Assembly: GCA_001986395.2 (NCBI GenBank) | Contig: MQVO02000220.1 | Span: 1 to 14,175 of the forward strand | Length of the DNA: 14,175 nucleotides | Origin: Irpex lacteus | Taxonomy: Eukaryota > Basidiomycota > Agaricomycetes > Polyporales > Irpicaceae | Direction of reading: 5' to 3' | Shown: piece after piece, positions 7,547 through 14,067 of the stretch | How positions within the stretch are numbered: the first letter of the stretch is position 1 | How the letters are laid out: the number at the start of each line of letters is the position of its first letter | The notes under the pieces: generated by a model | Told to the model about the DNA's origin: nothing | Database searches by the model: none | The model's input: only the letters and a program-made list of their open reading frames with translations | Position numbers and translations under genes: made by a program

Positions 7547-7771
7547 CAGACCCCCAACAAACCTTACAACCAGTAAGATTGTTGCGTAGTTTTAATCGCA
7601 GGTCAAACCCTGCCTTCATTTGGAGTCAAACTAAATAGTAGCTGTTTAAATTACAACAGTGGGGGAGGGCAAGCGCCTTCAGAGAGCATGTACGCACCTC
7701 TCGGTTGCGTGAAAATCCGCAACTTGGCCCAAATATAATAAAAAGGAAACAGGTTGAAAAGGGAGAGATAT
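7547..7771. other. GC-rich structured block beside tRNA-Asp
   Basis: Base composition rises sharply compared with both flanks. Stems visible on the minus strand are GTTGCG/CGCAAC around 7709-7730, GAGAG/CTCTC at about 7681-7702, and GCAGG with loop GTTTGA and CCTGC at about 7597-7612, which resembles a tRNA T-arm with a six-base loop. No complete tRNA can be built around that arm. With TGA as Trp a minus-strand frame stays open through most of the block, but it also runs through the tRNA and has no homologous motif I can name. Possible readings are a structural RNA, the edge of a group II intron (GTGCG on the minus strand at 7697-7693), or inserted foreign DNA. Confidence 0.35.
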
Positions 7772-7772
7772 A

Positions 7773-7845
7773 CGAGCCCTTCCAGATTCGAACTGGGACC
7801 TCCCCGATTGACAATCGGGTACTCTACCTATTAAGCTAAGGGCCC
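7773..7845 (-). tRNA. trnD: tRNA-Asp (anticodon GUC)
   Basis: A 73-nt cloverleaf. The acceptor stem GGGCCCT pairs with AGGGCTC, with one G-U, and the discriminator base is G as usual for tRNA-Asp. The D-arm lies around TTAGCTTAATAGGTAGAGT. The anticodon stem CCCGA/TCGGG has the loop TTGTCAA, anticodon GTC. The T-arm is CCCAG-TTCGAAT-CTGGA, with a mismatch at its outer pair. It reads GAC/GAU codons in mitochondrial translation. It lies between the GC-rich block and the hairpin element at 7870, on the same strand as the polymerase gene. Whether it is the functional copy or a duplicate cannot be told from this window. Confidence 0.88.
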
Positions 7846-7869
7846 TATTTTAATTTTACTAGCCCACCC

Positions 7870-7914
7870 CCCAAAAAACTAGTTAGAATTTATTCTAATT
7901 CCTAGTTTTTTGGG
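7870..7914. repeat. Dispersed CTAG hairpin element
   Basis: CCCAAAAAACTAG (7870-7882) and CTAGTTTTTTGGG (7902-7914) form a perfect 13-bp stem. The 19-nt loop TTAGAATTTATTCTAATTC can itself pair (TTAGAAT/ATTCTAA), making one long hairpin. It is the cleanest single copy of the family. It lies 25 bp outside the 5' end of tRNA-Asp. Confidence 0.9.
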
Positions 7915-8238
7915 ATTCATATCAAATAAAATAAAAAGGTAACTGATGATATTTGTCTTTATTATACTGAGACTATTGGTACTACAACTCTCCCTTCCTC
8001 TCTCTATTCTTTTATCTTCTAATTTTATTTTAATTTGATTCATTAATTAGATTTCTATCATTTTATTTTTAATTTATTTTAGAATACTGTTCTATTTATT
8101 TAATTTCATGGCTATTCCATGGGGTTTATTAATATTTTATATATCAGGGGTTTATTAATATTTAGTTTTATGGGCTTTATTTTTAGTATTATTAGTTATA
8201 TGGGGTTTATTTAGTATTATTATATTATCATCTGTTAA
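7915..8238. other. AT-rich spacer downstream of dpo, with imperfect tandem repeats
   Basis: No supported gene. It is T-rich on the plus strand. From about 8119 to 8230 an approximate 25-30-bp motif (ATGGGGTTTATTAATATTT, CAGGGGTTTATTAATATTTAG, ATGGGCTTTATTTTTAGTAT, ATGGGGTTTATTTAGTATTA) recurs four times and ends right at the dpo stop codon. This would be the 3' untranslated region of dpo. Hydrophobic plus-strand frames through it have no family match. Confidence 0.5.
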
Positions 8239-11160
8239 TTAAATATCATCTCTAACATTAATCTTAACAGTATAATCAGAAGTTACCTGAACATTATCAG
8301 GATGTATTCCTTTTTCTAAATCATTATAATTAAATGGAACAGATGTTGTTAATACATCACAGATAGTTAAACCTTTTAATGTATGTCTTTTATAAACAGG
8401 TAATCTCTTATTAGAAGTTGCTCTTAGCTGGTAAATAGTCGACATAAGTTGAATATTTCCACCGAACATATCCTTACTCCATTTTACCTGTTTATATTTT
8501 AATACGGAGTCTCTTACTAATAATGACTCAAGATCATCCACTGTAACATTTTTAACAGCATCCTTAGTTAATCCTTTAACTTTAATGATAGTTTCTCCCT
8601 CAGTAGTAATTAATCCATACACTTTAGGAGCTAAGAATACACCTCTTTTTATTGTACACTCTAATTTTACTTGACCTAATTTGTTACCAACAGAAGCATC
8701 AGAAAGAGGTTTATTCACAATTATACTATCAGTATCTGAGTAATATAATTTTACACCATCGATATTCTTAAACTGTGACATATAACTTCTGGCACCTGCA
8801 GTAATTGTAGATGCAATAGCAATATTAACGTCTAACCCATGGTATACATCTTCTTTCTGATTAAATTTATAACATTTTCTATTGTCTTGCATGATATAGT
8901 GATTACCTACTTTAATTAAATCTTGTACAGACTCACCATAACATTCCAAAAGAATTTGTAATAATTCCATTTGCGATGAATCTCTTTGGTCATACAGTTT
9001 AACTTCTGTAGCTTCGGGTTTCATTCCGAATTTACCATAAAGACTATTCATCAATAATTTAGCAACTAAATTTAGTGGGTTTGTTTTATTATAAGTTAGT
9101 CTTATTTGGTATAATCTGTGAACATATTCCTTAAAGATTACAGCCTTTTTAAATTTATAACCTCTAATAATATTAAATGTGTATCCTAAATCAAGACAAG
9201 TCTCCATTTCCTTAGAGCTAACCCATCCTGTCCAACTACCTACACCTGCAATTGTTCTTACACCATCAGCAGTTTTGATTCTTCTTTGAAGGATAGGATG
9301 CTCTATATCATCCGGGCATGTAATTTCACAATAGAAGAAACCATATGCCTCAGGATCCACAGTAGTAATATCACCTTCAAATGCAATAGGTTTACCTATA
9401 GGCATTTCCAAGGTAGACATTACAAATGGATATAGAGAATTAACATCATAATAATATAGTTGTTCTCTATTATAATGATGTAGATTTTTACTAAACCCTT
9501 TATGATTATTATACACATCCACTGCACCACCAGTATAAGACTCTCTAATATCCCATTCCACTTTACCAAGCATTTGATATAGTGTATCCTTAGGCATAAA
9601 ATTAGCTTTAAAAATTTTCATTGCTAGTGAAGGTAAAGTGTAAGAAGAATGTACATTTAATTTAAATTCACCGAATATTAATTCATTAAATTTAGTTATC
9701 ACTTCATGCAGAGATTTACAATCAATATTACAATATTTTATAGCTTCAACCTTAAAACTCCATAATTTATTTCCATGTTTATGAAAGATCATTGTATATT
9801 CATCTTGTGTTAATCCAGGGAATAATTCATAACCAGGAAATTTACCTATATAATGAATGTCACTTAGTAAAAATGGAAAAAATGTTTTAACAGTAGGCAC
9901 TTTGAATGCACCACATAATTTACTAAGTGACATAGGTAATAATAAGAATGAATCTTTAAAGATTAAATTTACTTTATTTTTAGGGTTATTAGGGTCTTGA
10001 TATTTAAATTCAATACCCATTAACTTACCATTAAATATTAGTGGTTTAACAGTAGCACCCTCATAACTTATTAAGTATTTAAGTAATAATATTCCATCAA
10101 AACCTGAAAAGTTATGAGCGTATACATATTTTACACCTTTAAATTGTAATAATTGTTTAATAAAGTTATTAAACATAGCTGATTGTGCTTCCTCTGTCAA
10201 TTCAGTTGCATAAGATTTAATATACTGTCCATTGATATATCCACAAATTAAATAAGGATTATGATTTCCATTAATATTAACTGTTTCAATATCTATGGTA
10301 CAGAATATATTATTATTATCTATTTTTCCATCAACTTTAACAGCTTTAAATGGTTTGGCATTTAATTCTTTTTCCTTAACTAAAACCACTCCATCTTTGT
10401 AGTAGATATTATCTTTATTAATAACTCTTTTTACTACACCATTATCCATATGATAATCATTAAATTTTAAATCAATAGGTGCTTGATAATGCACACTAGT
10501 AGATTTATCATCTTGATTTATAAGAATTGATTTATCACCATTAATAATAGCATAACTAGTGTGATCTGGTTGCTCAGATTTTAAAAAAACTTTCCCGTAT
10601 TCTTCAGGAATAATAGTTAATGGTATATTCATATTATTATAACTATACTTAATTACAGTATATTCCTGTTGATTTAATAAAGCTCTTTCATCATCTGCTA
10701 GACCATCTCTAACTATATAATGAAATGAAATATTAATAATAGCAGTATCCTTATAATTATCATTAAGAATACCTAGTCTACTTATTAAAAAGTTGATGAA
10801 TAATTCTTTATCACCATAATTTACTTTTCTCATTTCTGCTAGTGTTCTATGTTCTTTATTAATGAACTGAACTTTACATAATAGAAGTAAATGATGGTTA
10901 TTCTGAATTGTTGAAGTGAAAACATCATTCCAAAATGAATTAATTGAAGATGTAAGAGTAGTAGCATTTATTGTACTACTTATTGGAAGATTGTATAATC
11001 TTTGTTTAATCATGTTATTTATATATTTAATTGGTAAGTACTCAAACTTCAGGCCCCCATGCCTCCTTGTCATATTACTTAACACCCATACTGATCCCAC
11101 CACACTTAACCGTGGTTCTTCAGGAGTTCTGAGTATAATATCTAGATTTATATGTGCCAA
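8239..11160 (-). CDS. dpo: Protein-primed family B DNA polymerase of linear mitochondrial plasmid type, intact
   Basis: 973 residues with a complete set of family B motifs. The proofreading exonuclease has Exo I (TIDIET, D290/E292), Exo II (AHNFSGFD, D355) and Exo III (YCNID, Y476/D480). The YTGG linker lies at 542-545. The polymerase has motif A (YDVNSLYP, D572), motif B (KLLMNSLYGKFG from K701), motif C (YYSDTDS, D809/D811) and KVY (846-848). Such enzymes copy linear DNA with a terminal protein as primer. Residues 1-280 precede the exonuclease and could include terminal-protein function, as in related plasmids; this is inferred. The frame shown opens at a TTG. The two codons further upstream are TGA, so under code 4 the frame extends to a TAA near 11200, and the first in-frame ATG is codon 30. 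All seven Trp are TGG. It has no frameshift, unlike almost everything around it, so it is recent or maintained. Confidence 0.95.
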   Translation of the reverse strand: MAHINLDIILRTPEEPRLSVVGSVWVLSNMTRRHGGLKFEYLPIKYINNMIKQRLYNLPISSTINATTLTSSINSFWNDVFTSTIQNNHHLLLLCKVQFINKEHRTLAEMRKVNYGDKELFINFLISRLGILNDNYKDTAIINISFHYIVRDGLADDERALLNQQEYTVIKYSYNNMNIPLTIIPEEYGKVFLKSEQPDHTSYAIINGDKSILINQDDKSTSVHYQAPIDLKFNDYHMDNGVVKRVINKDNIYYKDGVVLVKEKELNAKPFKAVKVDGKIDNNNIFCTIDIETVNINGNHNPYLICGYINGQYIKSYATELTEEAQSAMFNNFIKQLLQFKGVKYVYAHNFSGFDGILLLKYLISYEGATVKPLIFNGKLMGIEFKYQDPNNPKNKVNLIFKDSFLLLPMSLSKLCGAFKVPTVKTFFPFLLSDIHYIGKFPGYELFPGLTQDEYTMIFHKHGNKLWSFKVEAIKYCNIDCKSLHEVITKFNELIFGEFKLNVHSSYTLPSLAMKIFKANFMPKDTLYQMLGKVEWDIRESYTGGAVDVYNNHKGFSKNLHHYNREQLYYYDVNSLYPFVMSTLEMPIGKPIAFEGDITTVDPEAYGFFYCEITCPDDIEHPILQRRIKTADGVRTIAGVGSWTGWVSSKEMETCLDLGYTFNIIRGYKFKKAVIFKEYVHRLYQIRLTYNKTNPLNLVAKLLMNSLYGKFGMKPEATEVKLYDQRDSSQMELLQILLECYGESVQDLIKVGNHYIMQDNRKCYKFNQKEDVYHGLDVNIAIASTITAGARSYMSQFKNIDGVKLYYSDTDSIIVNKPLSDASVGNKLGQVKLECTIKRGVFLAPKVYGLITTEGETIIKVKGLTKDAVKNVTVDDLESLLVRDSVLKYKQVKWSKDMFGGNIQLMSTIYQLRATSNKRLPVYKRHTLKGLTICDVLTTSVPFNYNDLEKGIHPDNVQVTSDYTVKINVRDDI

Positions 11161-11457
11161 TTTTCATCATATTCCTTTTATTATATAAATAAATTTTTAT
11201 CTAATAAAATTTAAAAATATAATATCAGATTTGAACTGATACCATAATAATAAATTTTTCTAATTAATTTTTAATAATTAATTTAGTAGTTATTCTTTTT
11301 ATTCAGTTAGCTAGATAAAGTTATTCTTGTTTGCTATGCGGGGGGAGGCCTATTATTATAATATATATTTTTTTTAACAATTAAAGATCTAGAGTTTCCT
11401 TTGAATAATTATTAATAGAAGATTTGATTTTAAGGATTATAGCTTATCCTACTAGTG
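11161..11457. other. AT-rich spacer upstream of dpo
   Basis: Contains the presumed dpo leader (11161-11200). A T-arm-like sequence (minus strand ATCAG-TTCAAAT-CTGAT at 11223-11239) occurs without a matching anticodon or acceptor stem. A run of seven G lies at about 11340. Nothing else is supported. Confidence 0.45.
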
Positions 11458-11580
11458 TTAGGTGTTTTTTTCTTTAATTAACATATACACTTTTCTCCAC
11501 TTAATATAATTTACATGCTTACTAGATAGTATATTATACTTATCTAAGTACCCTATCACCTTTCTAGCAGAACCAAAACA
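11458..11580 (-). pseudogene. LAGLIDADG homing endonuclease C-terminal tail
   Basis: Forty codons on the minus strand (GSARKVIGYLDKYNILSSKH, then VNYIKWRKVYMLIKEKNT and TAA at 11458-11460) match the usual end of single-chain LAGLIDADG intron endonucleases. There a helix is followed by a Y[FL]DKYPLxSxKYLNYLKWRKxY pattern. The expected upstream parts, including both LAGLIDADG helices, are missing, since a stop lies directly before the first residue. It is therefore a dead relic of a group I intron, different from the endonuclease fragment at 3238-3471. It lies just upstream of dpo on the same strand. Confidence 0.65.
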
Positions 11581-11807
11581 TTAAATATACATTCATCTTT
11601 ATTTATTTCTTTAGATTAATTAATTTTTATTATATCTTTATCCTTTTTTTTTTATATAAAAAAGGGAAGTAGTAAAATTAAATATTGTCCTTTAGTAAAA
11701 AAATTGGGGTAGGGATAGGACAGGGGGTTATAATAAATTTTTATCCTCATCTAATAATCATACATAATTCCTTATCCTTTTTTTAATTAAAAAGGGGGTA
11801 AGGACAA
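11581..11807. other. Spacer with T/A hairpins, upstream of the LAGLIDADG tail
   Basis: No gene. It has two T-run/A-run hairpins with TTATCC and GG(G) ends: about 11636-11665 (TTTATCC, T run, ATATA, A run, GGG) and 11770-11804 (CCTTATCC, T run, AATT, A run, GGGGGTAAGG). The second lies directly at the 3' end of the membrane-protein ORF (stop at 11808), so it may form the 3' end of that transcript. A G-rich patch lies at 11704-11727. Confidence 0.55.
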
Positions 11808-12203
11808 TTAATAAATTAATAATAGGAAAAGAACTAAATAAACAAAAATTAAGGCATATATTATTATAAATCTAAGATAATAATCTATTATAGTACTTTT
11901 TGCTGGTATTTTGCTTAATTTTTGTATGCCGGTTAACCAAGATAAAATAAATTGAGGTAAGTATATTGGCATACTTATTTTCCCTTTAGAGAACTGAATA
12001 AAAAAGTAAATGGTAAGCATGTAATAAATAATCACAAAAAGAATAAGAATAGAACCAAAGATAAAATATATTTTTAATAATTTGTAATAAAAAGGATTTG
12101 CTAATAGTATACCTATGAAGTTAAATCCGCCATAGTTATTAACTATGGCCATTAATACTAATGAAAAAGTAATTGTAAAGAATGATTTGAAATAAACCTG
12201 CAT
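11808..12203 (-). CDS. Small membrane protein, paralogue of upstream gene, unknown function
   Basis: 131 residues from ATG, ending at the TAA. Three hydrophobic segments are predicted by eye: about 8-33, 43-70 and 109-130. A short polar stretch between the second and third contains PIYLP (79-83), then LSK at 96-98. The upstream neighbour (12212-12778) has PKYIP and ISK at exactly the same spacing, the same distance to the C-terminus, and a shared LVLM in the first segment, so the two are tandem paralogues eight bases apart. This copy lacks the long hydrophilic domain and most of the linker between segments 1 and 2. All Trp are TGG. A 21-bp palindrome (12129-12149) lies inside it. No known family is recognised; plasmid origin is inferred from position and codon use. 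Confidence 0.6.
   Translation of the reverse strand: MQVYFKSFFTITFSLVLMAIVNNYGGFNFIGILLANPFYYKLLKIYFIFGSILILFVIIYYMLTIYFFIQFSKGKISMPIYLPQFILSWLTGIQKLSKIPAKSTIIDYYLRFIIIYALIFVYLVLFLLLIY
12129..12149. repeat. Near-perfect palindrome inside the membrane ORF
   Basis: GCCATAGTTA, T, TAACTATGGC: two perfect 10-bp arms around one base. It lies in coding sequence (AIVNNYGG), so it may be coincidence or an RNA hairpin. Confidence 0.8.
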
Positions 12204-12211
12204 ATTTCAAA

Positions 12212-12778
12212 TTAAGATACTATACAAATTACAATAAATGCAAAATAGATAATAGTTACCATAAACATAGTTCTCTTCATGTGTTCAACTACCATTTCTC
12301 TATCTGTACTTAACATTTTACTTATGGCATAAATAGCAGAAATTTCTTCTTTGAAGAATGAAGGTATGTATTTAGGTAAAATAGGCTCTATATTAGATTT
12401 CTTAAATCTATCCAAAACAACAAAAAAGAATACAAAGTATAATAAGATTAGACTTAAAGCGATAAAGTTAAATAATTTAAAGTAAATAATATTTTTATCT
12501 ATAAACAACTTTATACTTAAAATTGTATTAAAATTAAAATATATCAAAACAACTAGCACCAAAAATAATAAACCTTTTTTCCATATACTCCAATTTTTTA
12601 TTAGAGATAATAAAAATAATACTGATTTATGTGAATTATTTTGATCTGCATTATTAGCTATATCTATATTTACATTATACTTTTTAGGTATAATGTTAAA
12701 GCAGTTATATATTCCAAACATAAGAACTAATGTACCTGCTGTAGTAAATGCTAATCTACCATGAGTCATAATTCTCAT
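12212..12778 (-). CDS. Membrane domain ORF, probable C-terminal part of a larger frame-broken gene
   Basis: 188 residues with four hydrophobic segments at about 9-27, 69-90, 103-122 and 170-188. A polar loop carries PKYIP (135-139), then ISK (152-154) and the charged stretch TDREMVVEHMKRT. Its first ATG is probably not the real start. Moving one frame at the run of seven T at 12800-12806 joins it smoothly to the frame ending at 12795 through a SKLQA-type linker, so it is likely the membrane half of one gene beginning at 13468. It is a paralogue of the 131-residue ORF downstream (same PxYxP to SK spacing of 14, same tail length). No family is recognised. A role in envelope, pore, transport or surface attachment cannot be chosen from the sequence. 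Confidence 0.6.
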   Translation of the reverse strand: MRIMTHGRLAFTTAGTLVLMFGIYNCFNIIPKKYNVNIDIANNADQNNSHKSVLFLLSLIKNWSIWKKGLLFLVLVVLIYFNFNTILSIKLFIDKNIIYFKLFNFIALSLILLYFVFFFVVLDRFKKSNIEPILPKYIPSFFKEEISAIYAISKMLSTDREMVVEHMKRTMFMVTIIYFAFIVICIVS

Positions 12779-12794
12779 TGCTTGTAATTTAGAG

Positions 12795-13468
12795 CTATCT
12801 TTTTTTAAAATTATCTAAATTAAATTTATTACCGCTATCATAACCTTTAACCAACCCTTTCCAAAACATAAGACTCGTAAAACCGAAAAAAGAATAAGGT
12901 CCATAGACGCCCACTACTTCAGGTAATTGTTCTGAAGTACGTTGTATTAAATCAGAAAGTTTATCCAAGTCCAATACCAATTTTTTGTCCTCTGTGATAT
13001 CTATTAACTTACCAGGAGTTACAGATTTAGTTGTATTGCATCAGACATAGGCGCATTATAACCAAAATTAATTTTATCCTTTAAATCATTAGCTAATCCT
13101 TCCCAAGAACCATCTTTTTTATTTTTTTCTAGTATAGAAAAATAATTAATTTTTGCAAGGGAGTATCACCAGGAACTTCACTGATACTATCCTTAAATTT
13201 AGAAAGAAACTCATCATCATTATCATTTTTAGATAATGCTTGGTTTATTATATCACTAAGTTTTTTTTTCACCAAAGAACTTGGACATTTTTGAATCTTT
13301 ATAAAAATTAGGAAAGGCCTCCTCAAAAGAAGATGTATCCTCTGAAATCAAATCGGATACTGTTTTGGACTCACTATTTTTAACTATCTCCTCTAACCCC
13401 TGTAACATTTTAGTTGCATCAACTTCTGGTATTTTGTTGGGATTAGCCTGAGGATTCGTATTATCCAT
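12795..13468 (-). pseudogene. Hydrophilic N-terminal part of the membrane gene, frameshifted
   Basis: Starts at ATG 13468 (MDNTNPQANPNKIPEVDATK). The protein-like path changes frame at the nine-T run 13261-13269, near 13150-13158, near 13030-13045, and at 12800-12806, where it passes into the membrane ORF. Content along the path: acidic helical stretches (KMLQGLEEIVKNSES, DLISEDTSSFEEAF, KLSDIINQALSKNDND), then NYFSILEKNKKDGSWEGLA, then TPGKLIDITEDKK, then DLDKLSDLIQRTSEQLPEVV, and a glycine-aromatic segment (VGVYGPYSFFGFTSLMFW) that may be a first membrane segment. All Trp are TGG. Two of the shifts lie in long T runs, so sequencing or assembly error is a real alternative to decay. No function is recognised. 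Confidence 0.55.
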
Positions 13469-13485
13469 AAAGTAAAAAATGAGTG

Positions 13486-13536
13486 CCGTGGAAATATTTC
13501 ACGGGATATATACTACCTGTTCTAAGTTGAACGGGT
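13486..13536 (-). promoter_or_regulatory. Twin hairpins in the leader of the membrane gene
   Basis: Directly upstream of the ATG at 13468 are two adjacent hairpins. CCGTG(G)AAATATTTCACGG at 13486-13504 has one bulged base. ACCTGTTC-TAAGTT-GAACGGGT at 13515-13536 has eight pairs, one of them G-U. Both are GC-richer than their surroundings. They could be a regulatory leader, a binding site or a processing signal; only the structure is seen. Confidence 0.5.
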
Positions 13537-13826
13537 ATAATAGAAAATTTCTTATTTGTCATTAAGATATTCATATTAATAAAAAAAAAAATAAAACACA
13601 CATCAAAAGAATTGACTATACCTATTTTATTTATTCTAAAAATAGATAATAAAATAAGAAGATTAAAGTTTAACTAATTTCAATTAAGTTAATTAGTCTT
13701 AATAAACATATTCTGTTTAATTTGATTGCTTAGTGTAGAATAATTATATTATTCTATTCCTTTTATTTAATAAATTTAAATTTTATTTATTAACTTAATA
13801 AATATTTAATAGAAATATTTAGCTAA
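13537..13826. other. AT-rich gene-free stretch
   Basis: No coding signal is visible on either strand. It is dominated by A/T runs and short TTAAT inverted repeats, and includes a ten-A run at about 13582. It may contain the promoter of the minus-strand membrane genes, but no consensus can be named. Confidence 0.45.
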
Positions 13827-13965
13827 ACAGTTCTAGGGTTAGAAGGAAGTATAGTATTAGCTCTAGCACACGGATTTTTATCCTGTGGCTTATTTATATA
13901 AAATATATGCAGGTGCCGTATTATACAATAGAACTGGAACAAGAATGACTTCTTTTTATAGATAA
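13827..13965 (+). pseudogene. nad4: nad4 exon fragment, frame-broken
   Basis: The frame from 13827 reads VLGLEGSIVLALAHGFLSCG and LFI, then a TAA. A change of frame around 13900 continues with YAGAVLYNRTGTRMTSFYR and a TAA at 13963-13965. NADH dehydrogenase subunit 4 (complex I, inner membrane) has the conserved order GIEGSILLxLAHGxVSxGLF, then GAVLYDRxxTR, so the order and spacing fit apart from the local disruption. Neighbouring nad4 sequence is missing, and the double-hairpin element starts only seven bases after the stop. It is a dead duplicate piece, or an exon edge if the true gene were split here. Confidence 0.75.
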
Positions 13966-13972
13966 ATACTAC

Positions 13973-14067
13973 AAACCCAAAAAACTAGGGTCGCGGTAGA
14001 AATAATCCCCAAAAAAACTAGTTAGAATTATTTATAATACCTAGTTTTTGGGGATGTTTTTGGGGGA
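13973..14067. repeat. 95-bp double-hairpin element, copy B
   Basis: Same sequence and orientation as 6068-6163 except for five instead of six T residues before the final GGGGGA. The outer stem is CCCAAAAAAC with GTTTTTGGG, and the inner stem is CCCCAAAAA..ACTAG with CTAGTTTTTGGGG. Such near-identity indicates recent copying or concerted evolution. Confidence 0.9.

Noticed and set aside
7626..7814. Minus-strand ORF of 62 codons overlapping tRNA-Asp, extendable with TGA as Trp
   Set aside because: It starts inside the tRNA gene and runs through stable RNA stems, and it shows no recognisable motif. It is better explained as a chance open frame in a GC-rich structured block.
8119..8241. Hydrophobic plus-strand frames as a possible cox3 or atp6 piece
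   Set aside because: The hydrophobicity follows from the GGGGTTTATT repeats; no conserved cox3 or atp6 motif is present.
10916..11188. Plus-strand ORF of 90 codons
   Set aside because: Entirely antisense to the start of the intact polymerase gene; a shadow frame.
11221..11340. tRNA-like T-arm on the minus strand (ATCAG-TTCAAAT-CTGAT)
   Set aside because: No anticodon stem with a seven-base loop and no acceptor stem can be built at the required distances. At best it is a tRNA relic.
7131..11665. Inverted T/A hairpins as true terminal inverted repeats of an integrated plasmid
   Set aside because: Each copy is itself palindromic and mostly A/T runs, so similarity in inverted orientation is weak evidence. 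No long terminal inverted repeat was found, so it is kept only as a possibility.
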